64,000 bases of DNA from Pteria penguin (GCA_035048485.1 CM068581.1:59316393-59380392); one strand, 5' to 3'. Positions 51,281 to 62,860 are shown, counted from the first letter of the stretch. Translations and numbers: made by a program. The notes: generated by a model from the sequence alone, not told the origin.

Positions 51281-51641
51281 TAGTTGAAGCTGATGTTTGA
51301 CTTGCCATTTTCTCATCCGGACATAAAATTTCCAAATAAGGGTTACTTGCCCCTAAACTACTTAGAGACCCAGGTGAATCAAATGCGTTTGCTGGTCGAC
51401 ATTGGACAGAAGGTATTGCACCGGGAAGTGACAATTGCCCCGCTTTGTTGCATTTCAAAGCGAATGGGAAACTTTCTGGTGTAAAATGCAGAGAACATAA
51501 GGTCGAATATTTTGTAGGAACATTTTGCTCGCTTTTCTTTAACAAAATGAATCCACTGGCGTCGTTCATTGGGTGTCTTAGGAAAACCGTGCATTGACAC
51601 ACCATCGCATTGGCGTTTCCATAATTAGTAGCAACACAACG
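51281..51641 (-). pseudogene. THAP zinc-finger domain, two frameshifts
   Basis: Read on the minus strand, three frames together cover a THAP domain: RCVATNYGNANA (51641-51606), then MHGFPKTPNERRQWIHFVKE in a second frame (to about 51520), then TKYSTLCSLHFTPESF and LPGAIPSV back in the first. This gives the C2CH order (the first C pair partly changed), the invariant W, C-x2-H-F and the closing G-A-I-P-S (AVPTIF-like) motif. THAP domains bind DNA and are found in P-element-like transposases and in P2X7-like/THAP proteins of marine invertebrates. Two frame breaks in 240 bases favour a decayed copy; sequencing error is the alternative. Confidence 0.7.
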
Positions 51642-52011
51642 AACACCCCTCCCCCGACTTTGCTTTACCCGCTCTTGTCTTCACGAGGCATTTTTTTCTC
51701 TTCAATATTATTAAACAACTCTACTCTTCGGACACTTCTATACTAAAGTCCAGCACTGTATACAAAATATGACGTCAGCATCTCTTCGTCGCAGAATCTG
51801 GCGTTTCTGTAAATTTACCAGGTGTGGCTTAGCCGCGCGCATTAGCTTATCACAAATATCTCGTTATCTACAGTTCATATGAACTTCGGGTTTTCGGCAA
51901 TTTATTTATTGTATGAACATGCACCAATTGAGTGGAAACAATTAAATTTTGAAAATTAGGTTGAAGTGGCACTTTAAGGTAAAAAAATAATCTGGCCGGG
52001 ATGAAAAACCC

Positions 52012-52040
52012 AGCCCCCCCCCCCCCCCCCCCCCCCCCCC
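52012..52040. repeat. Poly-C run
   Basis: A run of nearly thirty C on the plus strand ending at gattatc; the shorter runs at 49130-49144, 52473-52486 and 62866-62887 are similar. Confidence 0.9.
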
Positions 52041-52493
52041 GATTATCATATGGACGGCTCCTTAGTTTTAATGTCCTGGGTATCGAAATTCTTTCCTCGT
52101 GTCCCTTCACCTATGTGTATGTTTTACAGAGTCAATTTTTGTTGTTGTCTTTGACGTTTTGTTTAAGATTTTGATTTTTAAAAATGTTATAAAAATGAAA
52201 ATATGTACATTTATACGTTGTTGTTTCGCAATGAATGATCAGAATTCATACGATGATTAAAATGTCTATCAAAAAGAGGATTTTGTGAAGAAATTCGTAT
52301 GTGGGAACGTTCTTCCTTCATGCTTATGGCAATATTTAATGAGTTATCTAAGTTGATTGTTTTGTAATTTGTGTTATCAAATACTCATAAAAACATAAAT
52401 GATCATCTGTTATATTTAAGCGTTCTATTACTGCAGAAATAAGTCGACTGCCAAGTTAACTTTGGCCCTCGTCCCCCCCCCCCCCCTCAGTAC

Positions 52494-52690
52494 CCGCGCC
52501 AAATCTGTCACAAAGCTTGTAGGTGGTGCCAGCGTGCAATCGTATGTGACAACTGTGACCAATGGTAACATCTAGGTTGCTTAGGCATGCCAATTAGATC
52601 TACCAGTACAATATTACACATGATGTCGGCTGGATACGCTGTTCGTGTAGACTGTCGAACTTTTCCACACCACTGAGTAGTTCCCCATCG
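52494..52690 (+). pseudogene. PHD-type finger of a LINE-like retroelement, fragment
   Basis: The frame reads ICHKACRWCQRAIVCDNCDQ, then W, a stop in place of the usual Y, and HLGCLGM. C-x2-C, R-A-I-x-C-D-x-C-D-x-W-(Y)-H-x2-C is the signature of PHD fingers found in ORFs of CR1/L2-like non-LTR elements in molluscs and cnidarians. The in-frame stop and loss of frame after 52600 mark a fossil. No endonuclease or reverse transcriptase is recognisable downstream. Confidence 0.5.
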
Positions 52691-52929
52691 ACACATCCAA
52701 CACTTACGAACAGTAGCGTGAGTAGCACAGAAAGTCCTTGCCCACCATTACACTCATCTTCACCCATAAAAGGACCATCTACAGCAAAACTGCCACAACA
52801 TGAAGTTCGCATCATTTCATTAAATTTGCTTCCTGCGTGTGGAGCCCAGCTAAGGAGAATACCAACATACTAGAGGCCGTACAGCGTATATTTTTATGGC
52901 AACTATTGGAGATCACCAGCGCACTACCA

Positions 52930-53091
52930 TTTTAGTGCCCCGCCCCTCCCCCTTTTGACCACGAATTTACCGGTAAAATTCCAGATTTAGCACCCAAAAA
53001 ATCGCTAAGTCGTTTGGCTGATACACATTGTTCCCCCCCCCACCACCACCACACACTTTTCGGAAATCATGGATCCACTACTGCTTGTTAC
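52930..53091. mobile_element. CAGTGGCGGAT-family, degenerate copy
   Basis: gaatttaccggtaaaattcc, agatttagcacccaaaaaat and the right end ggatccactactg match the family; the left end is decayed (ttttagtgcccc). Confidence 0.5.
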
Positions 53092-53505
53092 AGCAACTCC
53101 ATTGGCAGTCACTTCAATTCCGTCGGAAAGGGCACTGGCCATCGTGCCATACGGGATAGTTTATCTACTTGTGGACATCCCGGCGGAAAGCGACCTATAG
53201 CCAGCATCACGGTGGACCAGAGGCCATACCCTGCGTTTCCATGTACCACATACCACGACTACAGTGTACCAAGCCATATCAGGTTACCAGTAGAAACAGT
53301 GGAGGCCAAGTCACTGAACAGTTTTGGGGCTCAGCTGTCCGGTGACACACAGCAGTATACAACTGTATCTTTTAACTTTTTTATCATTTATCGTGTACTG
53401 TATATAGCTGTTCACCCTTTATATCTTTATGCTTTAAGAGTGGTAATGCACTATACCGGAAGAAGATTCGGAGGACGAAAGACGACTACTCCAAGGTACA
53501 ATTGA
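53092..53505 (+). other. GC-richer open frame, unrecognised
   Basis: An open frame runs from within the preceding repeat to TGA at about 53505. The part 53092-53360 is GC-richer than its surroundings and encodes text such as CGHPGGKRPIASITVDQRPY. I recognise no domain; the last 45 codons are in AT-rich DNA and look non-coding. It could be an exon, a repeat remnant or chance. Confidence 0.2.
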
Positions 53506-54339
53506 TAAAATTCAAGTATAGCAAAATTTTCATTCAAATATTTAATTTCCAGTTAAGATGCATACACAAATGCAATATTTTCATATGTATGAATATGTGT
53601 GTGCCTCTTTATCAAATGCTACTTAACGCTAACGAGTTGTAGATTTAGGTATTCTCATAGATAAGAATATACATGTACTTAATCATTAAAATGAGAGTGC
53701 AGATAAATCATTCAAAACGGTGTATGTCTTCTTTTTCATTTGAGTTGAATTTGCTGATTACACTTATGGGGAGAAAACTAATCATATCTCTTCCTCTTGA
53801 ATAAAAAATTATATGTACTTTTTTTTTAACTTTAAGTCTGAAAATTAGGTCAATATCATTATCTTAAAATGGTGTCAAAGCTACCGATATAAATAGTTAA
53901 TTATTGAATGTTTGCACATGAAGCCAAAAATTACTATATAAACACACCAACCATTTACTACTAGATTCGGTTTATTACGGATTCGCCTACTCGCTTAAAC
54001 GTAATGGGAAACAAATTTTTATTGTAAAAAATAGTGATACCTGGACATGTTAACGTTCTTGTTTAAAAAACATATTTCTCTAATGTATCATATAAGCATA
54101 ATTGCATTTATAAGTCAGTAATTAAGAGTAAATACAGAGTTAAATGCCCCTATAGAAATAAAAAGTTGTGACGTCACATTAGGTCAAGCACGACATTTCT
54201 CCATGTTACATACAGTTTGTGAATACAGCTCATATAGTAATTGACCTAAAATAACGTCACAGCAATCACAGTCACGAACATCCGCAAGACTTGCCGAAAC
54301 AACACACATTTACATTTATATTCAAATATCAATATCTCC
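53506..54339. other. AT-rich DNA, no gene
   Basis: A short inverted pair, gtgacgtcacattaggtcaa near 54169 and ttgacctaaaataacgtcac ending near 54260, may be the ends of a small MITE. Nothing else recognised. Confidence 0.35.
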
Positions 54340-54346
54340 AGAACGA

Positions 54347-54386
54347 CAGAGACATATATACATATATATACATATATATGTCTCTG
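54347..54386. mobile_element. Miniature palindromic insertion 3 (40 bp), 7-bp TSD
   Basis: Begins CAGAGACATATATA and ends TATATATGTCTCTG. Flanked by the perfect direct repeat AGAACGA (54340-54346 and 54387-54393). Confidence 0.8.
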
Positions 54387-54812
54387 AGAACGAGTAATTA
54401 TTTTCAAAAACAAAAATATGAGTATGTTATTTAAAGCATATATATTTTATAAAAGCAAAAACATAAATTTGTATAATTTAAGTTTCCCATGACCTTTAAA
54501 ATAACATCTACCGTAATTGGGTGTGAAAGGGGCCCTCATAGGGGTGACATACATTGACTTGTTTATTCATTAGTGAAGTGTTACATGTGTAAGAACAAAA
54601 TGAAGAATTATTCGAACGTTTTTATAAATTTATTTTTTAATCTATTTCCGTTCAAATACAATATTTAAAGACTTTGATAATATCTATTACCATTATTAAT
54701 ACAATAAATACCATGTCTACTCAAACGAGATGGTAATTGCTGATTGCCTTTAGAGAGCAGAGACTGTATGAATTCTGTTTTTAATCTATAATTTTAGTTA
54801 AAGGAAAATGTT

Positions 54813-55368
54813 TTGCCATCTTTTGGTGTAAAAATAATACAGAATGTTTTGTTGCGTTCATGGAGACATGAAGAAGAAGTCCGACCAGTACCCGCCATCT
54901 ACACAACAAAACTCCTAAAACTTCGAGATACGGATTGGGGCGATACCAGCAGAGAAGTAATCGAGCACCTACCCACATTCAACTCAGTCAAATCATCCCT
55001 CTACCGAGCCAGACGGAAAACTACACCATCACCACAAAGACCCAAGCTGCAATCACCTTGGACGGAAAGTGGACAGAGACAGCGACTGGTGAAAGACTTC
55101 TACTGATACTGATAGACGACACCTACCAATCCCAGCGTACCATCGTATTCGCCATCGACGACAACTTCCGAGACCTTGTTGCTGCGGACACCTTATATTG
55201 CGACGGAAGAAGATGACCCAGCATGCTCACCTGAACATTTTCTCCGCCATTCAAACCAACAGGGCCATTCAGAACGCCAACGAGATAACTAGAATTCAGC
55301 ACGCCGCAGGAGGAACCACCAGACCAAGGACCAAGAGATACATTACCATCGACCATAAATGTTTTTAA
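54813..55368 (+). pseudogene. FLYWCH/MULE transposase, internally deleted
   Basis: The first frame contains LPTFNSVKSSLYRARRK, the linker that follows FLYWCH fingers in Mutator-like (MULE) transposases. A frame change near 55020 continues LDGKWTETATGERLLL and ADTLYCDG, the L-A-D-x-x-Y-x-D-G block where the DDE region should begin. Directly after, in another frame (from 55213), comes IFSAIQTNRAIQNANEITRI and QHAAGG..RPRTKRY, typical of the C-terminal tail. So about 200 codons of the catalytic core are missing between 55210 and 55216. FLYWCH cysteines upstream of 54860 are scrambled. Function is lost. Confidence 0.65.
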
Positions 55369-56966
55369 ATCGTAAATCAAATTCCTATTCCTGCACGTTG
55401 CACTCGTCACTACCTCGAAAAAAATTTTTTTGTTCTTTGTATTTAGTCTCTAATCACTGTTTCCCTTAATATCGCATGAACACCTGTCTTAAAATTCTAT
55501 CACCTTAGTGATTTTAAATACGTCTAATAAAGTTCAGCTCTTTCTAGACACGATTATGGGCGGGTCAGTAAAGATTTTACACATACTCTCTCTAATCTAC
55601 ATGTATGTGTCTTCGTGTGTCTACAATACATGTATCACTAGGTTCTAATATCTGGATATAATTTTAAGAACGCCAATACTAACGGAAGTCTATTTGTTTT
55701 GTCTTTTTTACCAGTCATCTTAAATGAATTTCCTGTATTATCATGTCCACTTTTTGCAGTTATTGTTCTATTACTTTTCCACTATCCGTGTCTCCGCAAC
55801 TGTCCTTTAAGCTACGGTCTGTGCTTTAATTAGCCATGGTCTTTTTATCATTTATTTTTATTCTTATTCCTAGTTGGCACGCGAGATTTGTTGTTTGGTA
55901 TGTATCAGATGATAAGAGTCTCATCCTAAGTCGGCTGGTTTGGTAAATAATTAAATTGTAGAAGACATATTAAAAAAATCTGAGGAACGGGGTAATGCCC
56001 GGACCCCCCTAAACAGACTCGCGCATATGGTGCTCGTGTATGTCGCAATAGAGATAATGCAAATCAAATGGATTATGACTGCACCTTATTTATGGTCCAA
56101 ATATGGCAAATCTCGAAATCGAACAAAGTGGGATATTGGCAGGCATGTTTCTTTGTGCCTGCTTCTTTGAAAATCTCACAGTGTAGTCGTACGATACATG
56201 GTTTGGTTTACATCAGATTCTACTGTCAATTAATGCTCCTCACCTGTCGGGAATGTTGATGTAAGCTCTGGCATAGGTCTCTTCAGTGATGCAGAATCTA
56301 ACATCTTGCAGAGCAAAATAATACATGTATCAATGTGACGAACTACAATAGTGCACCCTTCCCTCACCCCTCTCTGTTTTGTCGTTCTCGCTTATCAGGC
56401 GGGGGCTACAAAACTACCCAGTTTATCTTTCATCACAGGGCGAATATAATCGAATAATCTAAATTCGTATTACTGTATAATTCTTTCATTAAAAACGTAT
56501 GGAGCCATATTAAGATCTTACCTATTCTGTGACAGATATTCTGTAAATCATGTGATTAGCATGATCTAATGTTATCGCCTATGCCATTTCGTTACCAGAA
56601 CATCTTGATCCGGCGCCATAAAGTAAGAATATACTTAAGTCAAATATTTCATTTTAATTTATTTCATTGTCAAATGTTCAAATAAATTCTCATGCAGAAT
56701 GGTTTAATTCTATTCATCAATAGAATAAAACTAAATAAAACCCAAACCCCAGTTATTAATTCATTGATGAACAGAAGAATTATGACTTAAGTATGTTCTC
56801 AGTTTATGGCGCCGGACCCTGCTGGTCACAGCACTTATATTATTTTCCATATTGGTGGTCACGGGGCCGTCACCCAACAACTGGGAACGTATGATCTGAT
56901 ATGAACCCACAAACAGTGACTAAGAACAGAACTACGCGTGCAACATATGGACTTTAAATAGCTTTT
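55369..56966. other. Unannotated AT-rich DNA
   Basis: No gene, RNA or repeat end recognised. An inverted relation gcgccataaagtaagaatat (56613) / attatgacttaagtatgttc...tatggcgccgga (56785-56815) suggests a small palindromic element of about 210 bp. Confidence 0.35.
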
Positions 56967-56996
56967 CAGAGACATAGACTATTTTCTATGTCTCCT
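56967..56996. mobile_element. Possible degenerate fourth miniature palindrome
   Basis: CAGAGACATAGA ... TCTATGTCTC resembles the three perfect copies but the right end reads CTCCT instead of CTCTG, and the flanks tagctttt / tagtttt match imperfectly. Confidence 0.35.
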
Positions 56997-57259
56997 AGTT
57001 TTCAAACAAGTTGCAAAATTCGATCAAAAATAAATTTTCAAGCACAACGTATAACGTTCATAATGTTGGGAACACAGTCCCCAAAGAGTTCCAAATGGGT
57101 GAACATATCTAAATAAATAAAAAGGGGGCACCACTAAACGGATACACGATACACATGTATGCTGACATGATTCCCTTCCAAACATGAAGTTTAAATCCCT
57201 TTTATATACCATTACCATCTGCTAAGTTATGTACCTTTCACTGAGAAAGAGAAGAGGTA

Positions 57260-58140
57260 GACAATATTTGTTATACCCTGTCAATTTTTCCCATCCCAGA
57301 GACCAGACCCCTGATAAGAATCCCAGTTACTCAACATCAAGTCAGATCTTTCATATACCACCATAAAATCACCTACAGTTGCCTTAGTTAAGGAGAAGAA
57401 GCGTGGGCAAGATTTAAACCCTCCCCGTTTTCCCCTTACCTCAAAGGCCAGACCTCTGTTAAAAGCTATGTGCACATCTTCAAGTCAGACCTTTTAATAT
57501 ACCACCACCAGATCATCTGCATCTGTCTTGGTCAAGGAGAAGACGCGCAGACAAGTTTGTCAGATCGTTTTCATATAATACAAAATACACTGCATCTGTC
57601 TCGGGCAAGGGAAAGGAGCGCGGGCTCTTTTTTTTTTACCCGCCCATTTTTCCTTACTTCAAGAGCCAGACCCAGTTTAAAACCCAGCTGCACAATCTAA
57701 AATCTGACCCTTTCAATTACAACCACTAAATCATCTACATCTGTCTTGATTAAGAAGATGAAGTGCTGACAAGGTTTTTTTTCTAACCCCGTCCATTTTC
57801 CCTATCCTAGGGGACAGACCCCAATTTAAATCCAGTTTACACAACGCTGAGTTATACCCTTTCATATATCATCTCCCAACCAAATCATCAGCATTTATCT
57901 TGGTTAATTAAGGAGAAGAGGTACAGAAAAAAATTTGGGTTTTTGTTTACTTCTCCCATACTTCCTTACCCCAGGGGCCGTACTTCAGTATAAAACCTAA
58001 GTGCACAACTTCAAGTCATACCCATTCATATACCACCGCAAAACATTGTACTTGTTAGGGTTAAAGAGGAAAAGTGAGGACAAAATTGTGGGGACGGACA
58101 GATGGACAGACCGACATACGGACGGACGACAGCGGTAAAT
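57260..58140 (+). repeat. Degenerate tandem array G with GGAC spacer
   Basis: The phrase atcatctgcatctgtcttgg and variants occurs near 57375, 57518, 57591, 57737, 57891 and 58048. Apart from one short step of 73, spacings are 143-157 bp. Each unit has ggagaagaagcg and ccagaccc. The array ends in ggggacggacagatggacag and gacggacgac, the same spacer type as in elements A and B; no clear terminal hairpin follows. Confidence 0.6.
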
Positions 58141-58899
58141 AGCATAAACGCCCACATTTTGAAAATGTGTATAAGAATTATACCGAAATAAAACATAATA
58201 CTTTACTAGAAAAATTCTTAATGTCAAAGATTTTGTTCACCTGTCCGCCTGACAAAATGCACCCTTTAAATCTTCAATAAACTCGATCGGAGTAAAAGAA
58301 TGTAAATAAAATCATTAACATACTTTATGAATAATATGTTTTAAACTTTCAGAGTAACAATCACACGGCGCGCTTACAGCATCAATAAATATGGACTTTT
58401 CATCACATGCAGAGCGTAGCAGTTTGTTTCGCTCTGCCTGTCGTACGTCCGTTTTGGACCGTATTTATGCAGAATAGTGACTTTATTTCGTCCCCGAGAT
58501 TCAGTTTAATTTCCCTATCGATGAAACAATCATAAACAAAAAGAACTAAATTAATGCACAAATAAATTAATCAAAACGACAATAAATAGATACACATAAA
58601 AAGAGCGAGACTGCACAACAATTTTGTTCTTTTCTGGTGTTAATACTGTATCGTTTCTATTGAAACTATGACCGTGAAGGTTGGGTAATAATATTGTATG
58701 TTGAATATGGAAAAACGGAAATAAACATTGAATTTGTTTCTGCGTTTTGAATTCGGCCATACGCTTTGCATCCCTTTTTTCGTTTAACGGCGGACTTGAA
58801 CTTTTTCTTTGACTTTGTCTCCCGATGTCCATTTGCAAAATTGTTGCAACAGATTCACTTTGTTTTTGGTGATTTCTCCCTAAACAACAGTGATGCTTC

Positions 58900-59262
58900 A
58901 CATGCTGAACTGAGGTTCGCATGGAGTCACATGATTGACGATATGTCATTGACGACACACCTTGTGAATCCCAAGATACACCGAAACACAGCCTTGCAAA
59001 ATGCCCAAGCTTCCCACACTTGAAACATGCTTTTCGCGTCGCAGGACACGACAACGGGTGATTCCGGTTAAAATAATATCCTGTAACACCTGTAACACCT
59101 CGGAAAGTTCCTGAAAGTGCACATGTTTCTTCTTATTCCTGGGAAGGTCCAAGAATTTTCTGTTTGTGTACACACATTTGACGTACCTCTTCTTGTAAGC
59201 TGAGTTCTTGTTGTCGTTGTGTTTTGCATGTTTGATGATGTCCTGATACATGTATATATAAT
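58900..59262 (-). pseudogene. gag zinc-knuckle region of an LTR-type retroelement
   Basis: The minus strand has CFKCGKLGHFARLC, a perfect CCHC knuckle (C-x2-C-x4-H-x4-C), preceded by a second C-x2-C and an H-P-x2-C that lie in different frames, suggesting a broken first knuckle near 59090. Paired knuckles like this end the gag of Gypsy-like elements and of similar retroelements in bivalves. The frame runs on to 58551 without recognisable protease or polymerase. An old fragment; neither LTRs nor pol found nearby. Confidence 0.5.
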
Positions 59263-59279
59263 GAATAACATGAAAACCG

Positions 59280-59950
59280 TATTCAAAAGATATAGCCCAG
59301 GTTAAAGCTTTCACAATGTTAAAGGTCAGGGTCACATACTAGATTAAACGCCAAGGTACCCAGATGAAAGCTCTGATATTGAAGAATCTGCATGTATATA
59401 AGAAATATGAAACTCTATCTGTTACAGCTCAAAAGATATAGCCCACGTTTAGGTTTTTGAAGAACAAGGACAAGGTAACACGGTCAACAGTTATTATTCT
59501 TACTGAACGAGGAATCTACATGTGAAATATCAAGGTTCTTATATTTCAAAAGATATAGGCCGGTTAATCAGGTAGGTCAAGGTCCAAGGTGAAGGACTCA
59601 AAATTAATAATCACGAATAAAATATCTGGTCAACGCCCTATTTCTTATGGTTTAAAAGATATAGACCAAGATATATTAAGAGGCAAAATCCATGATCAAT
59701 GTCACTACGTCATAACTCATAGCCCTTTACATGAAAGCTCTGCTCATTACAAATCCATATGTGAAATATCACAGCCTTGTCCCTCAAGATTTAAAATATA
59801 TATTGGTAGGCCAGGTTAAAGTTTCTGAAATGTAGGATAAGATTATGGGTAAATGAAATGAAAGCTTTGGTCATGGGGAACCCGCAGTGAAGTACTACAA
59901 CCTTTATACTCGCAGTTCAAAAGATACAGCCTAGTTAAAATTCTGTCTAT
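59280..59950. repeat. Degenerate tandem array F
   Basis: caaaagatatagcc or variants occur near 59284, 59431, 59549, 59654 and 59926, with aggtcaaggtc and catgtgaaatat words between; spacings are irregular (about 105-147). No coding content. Confidence 0.5.
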
Positions 59951-60101
59951 GGTGGAGCAGCGGCCTCACGAACTAAAACAAGACATAACACATTGATATA
60001 AATCCAAAAGGAAATTCTCGCCTTTACGCCACAGTATGTTCAAGTGATAATACACCTTTTCTCGGAATTAACAGATTATGTATCAATTTGCACAAAGATG
60101 G

Positions 60102-60221
60102 TTTTTTTTTCGTTTCGGACGTCAACGATTGCTATTAGCAATAGTACATTTGTTTGTTGTTTTTTTTTTTTTTTTTCGTTTCGGACGTCAACGATTGCTA
60201 TTAGCAATAGTACATTCCATG
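60102..60221 (-). repeat. Duplicated 3' end with poly-A (poly-T on plus strand)
   Basis: The segment cgtttcggacgtcaacgatt, gctattagcaatagtacatt occurs twice, 66 bp apart (from 60111 and 60177), each preceded by a T-run of 9 and 18. On the minus strand this is the end of the 60188-60748 ORF plus a short tail and poly-A, in tandem. Confidence 0.75.
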
Positions 60222-60748
60222 AAAACAACGTTGTACTTATCAAAACACATCCATTTCCCGTTATTATACGGAATACTTTTTCGCCAGAAACAACCACCTG
60301 GATTCCCATGGATTTCAACACAGACTCCTTTGGAGGCCGAATGAAATTTCTTCGACTTTTCCACAAATTTTGATTTTTTGCAATGATACTTTACAAGTAC
60401 CTGGTCGATGACGCCGACGCTCTCAGCTACCTTGTATATCCACAATTGTTGATCATTGGTAGCAAAGCATTTACTATCGATGCGAAACACTGTCATCATA
60501 GGCAACATCTGAATGTATGGAACACCTCCCCGAATAATATTATCCAAAATGTCTCCTATTTTCAAACCCCTGTAAGCAGAATCTCTGTCAAACCTAGCGT
60601 TTATGGTATCACCTGAAAACAATACTGCAGACGGGCGAATCCTTTTAATACTCATTGTGATCCCTTCGTAATCAAGTGTGGTTTGTGTATTTTGATAAAA
60701 AATGGTTGTCAATCCGTCTGCGAGTTTAATTTTATTTCCTTCCGACAA
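60188..60748 (-). CDS. Unrecognised ORF, 186 codons without ATG at its start
   Basis: The open frame begins right after a TAA with TTG; the first in-frame ATG is at codon 32 (MSIKRIRPSAVLFSGDTINA), leaving 155 codons. Codon choice and residue mix look protein-like (GLKIGDILDNIIRGGVPYIQ, MLPMMTVFRIDSKCF, WIYKVAESVGVIDQVLVKYH), without low complexity, signal peptide or membrane segment. The stop is 11 bases before a poly-A of 18, and the 3' end is duplicated, which suggests a retroposed or mobile sequence. I cannot name the family. It may be an exon or a fragment of a larger frame. Confidence 0.35.
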   Translation of the reverse strand: MSEGNKIKLADGLTTIFYQNTQTTLDYEGITMSIKRIRPSAVLFSGDTINARFDRDSAYRGLKIGDILDNIIRGGVPYIQMLPMMTVFRIDSKCFATNDQQLWIYKVAESVGVIDQVLVKYHCKKSKFVEKSKKFHSASKGVCVEIHGNPGGCFWRKSIPYNNGKWMCFDKYNVVFMECTIANSNR

Positions 60749-62860
60749 TTAACTCTACTGAATATACACAATGAATATACACACGAATTTTCCAAATACG
60801 AGACAACTATATGTATATATCGTAGGATATACGTGCACCGGTACAGGTAATGTTGAGGATTTTAAATTATAATGGACCAGCACAATAAAAAAACTCGTAT
60901 ACATGTATTCCTTTACGACAAATTATTGATTACAAATCTATGCGCACATGGTAGACAGATACAAACGCGCAGACTGTATAAACTCAGTCCAGACGACGAG
61001 ACAATGACGAGTCGTCGACTGGGCTCGAACGCGGAACCTCTAAGCCCTACTCAAAGCAGGCTACGGAATGGTCGTCGTATTGAATACACACTTCATGGAG
61101 TATAAAGTGTTTATGGTTAGACAGCTTTCCTTATTTCGTAAGTTCATTAATATGTTCGTAATGAGCGTAAGAATAAATCCAACTCATTGAAAAGAAACAA
61201 CTTAATTCCTCAAATGGTGGTGGTTATAGCATCGGGTACAGCTAAGTCCAGGCTTACCCAAGTAAACTTTAAACTCCTCCACTGTTTACAGTTCACAGCT
61301 TACCTAAGTAAGCTTTAAACTCCTCCACTGTACATGTCTTTATTGCTCTTGACCCGCGGTGTCCATCTCTGGGGTTTCCGTCCCCAGCTTTTGGGGTTTT
61401 CGGCTTGTTAATATCTATTAAACTATTATGAATCTTATAGGGCAGAATCATTAATTATTCCAGACACCTATGTTTTAAGCTGTCCCAGTCTAGATGTTGT
61501 ATCAGTGATGTAACATATCATGGGGAGTTATTCATGGCTTCACACTCCAGATCCGCTGTATCAGCAGTGATTTTCACATAAATTTTCAAAGCTACCTGGT
61601 ACCGTTCCATTTGGAGGAGATAGCGAAAAAAGGAAGAAACTGGAAATTTTATTTTTATTTATGCAAAACAAACATAATATTGTTCGCACTTTAATTAATA
61701 ACTGAAGCTTCCTCTTTCTCTGTCCTTTGTAAGTTCGTTCCCACACAATCCAATTCTAAACAGTTCCTTATCAGATGCAGGATTATCAGTCACCGGCATC
61801 CTTAAGCCCGATTGGATGTCAGTTTGTCGTTTCGCTGGTTTGGTACATTACTTCTAGTGCCGCTGCCTGTAGGAGGTCTTCGTGGGCCCTCTGGACAATT
61901 CGCCGCAAAATGATTAAGGCTTTGAACAACGATTGATTCTTCTTTCTTCTGTCTCCATGAGATGAACTGTTATTCCCGTCTAACTTATGTTCTACTCCTT
62001 CCAGTGTTTTGTGCAGCTAGGGGCTACGCTATGTCACTTGAACTTGAACCAGTCTGGCATTCTTCCTTTTCGTGCTAACATCTTCCAAGATAGACTTCTA
62101 CCTTTCCATTATATCTACTGCATAGCATTGTTCCTATGACTATGTATAAATCTGCAACTCATCTTGAAACTAATGAATGTGTCGATTTTATTAAAGGTTA
62201 AGGGGTTTTGAGACACGTTGTTCAGATCTGGATGTCTCAGACTCGGCAGGTTGCCTTGTTCTGCTTTCCAAACGTGCCAACCAGCGGGTCTGTTGTCTGG
62301 CACAACCAGACCTATACTCCTTTTGATTGCTACGTTCCTCACTGTTGCCGTTCTATCTGGTGGCCAGACTTATATAGATGTATACTGTTCTAGCTGGACC
62401 CCGCAGACTTGTCGCCGATAAAATCATCTCCTCACGTTCATTCCACCTCTACATTTCTGCAGAGTTTAAATGGGACAAGTACTCCTCTCATTCTGTAGTT
62501 CCACTATAGGTGTCTGGTTTCACGGGTTATCCTATCCTCTCCTTGATGTACGATTCTGTTCCATATCATCTGCTTCGTCGTGCACCTAATTATTATTAGC
62601 ATCTTGGAATTCTTCATTCTTAGCACCATCGTCATCGTGATTATCATCCCGTCCCTGTTGACGGTCGAAGTTCAACGTAATCTCGTTATCAGAGGTATCA
62701 ACCATTTTGTGTCGAGCCATGTATCTATTTCAAATATGTTTCACAGTTCAACCTCACTTTTATTAAGTTTACAAATTTCACACAATCGGGTTCTGTCCAC
62801 CAGTGTTATAGAGTAGGCTTCCCCCGGGGTAGTTCACTCCCTTTGAAATCTGGTTCCACA
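60749..62860. other. Unannotated DNA, some GC-richer repeats
   Basis: 61255-61340 has the duplicated text ctttaaactcctccactgt. 61360-61405 has ggggttt/ccccagctttt repeats. 62200-62420 is open in several frames on both strands but I recognise no domain. It may be part of a retroelement. Confidence 0.3.

Noticed and set aside
53014..53505. 163-codon ORF as a gene
   Set aside because: Its start lies inside a CAGTGGCGGAT-family repeat and its end in AT-rich DNA, with no recognisable domain. I kept only a low-confidence note on the GC-richer centre.
55123..55410. 95-codon minus-strand ORF
   Set aside because: It is the antisense of the MULE remnant, whose plus-strand reading has family motifs.
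61016..61062. tRNA or SINE head on the minus strand (gttcgagccc with an A-box-like gggcttagagg)
   Set aside because: The two boxes are only about 6 bases apart, whereas tRNA promoters need about 30 or more; no cloverleaf or SINE body follows.
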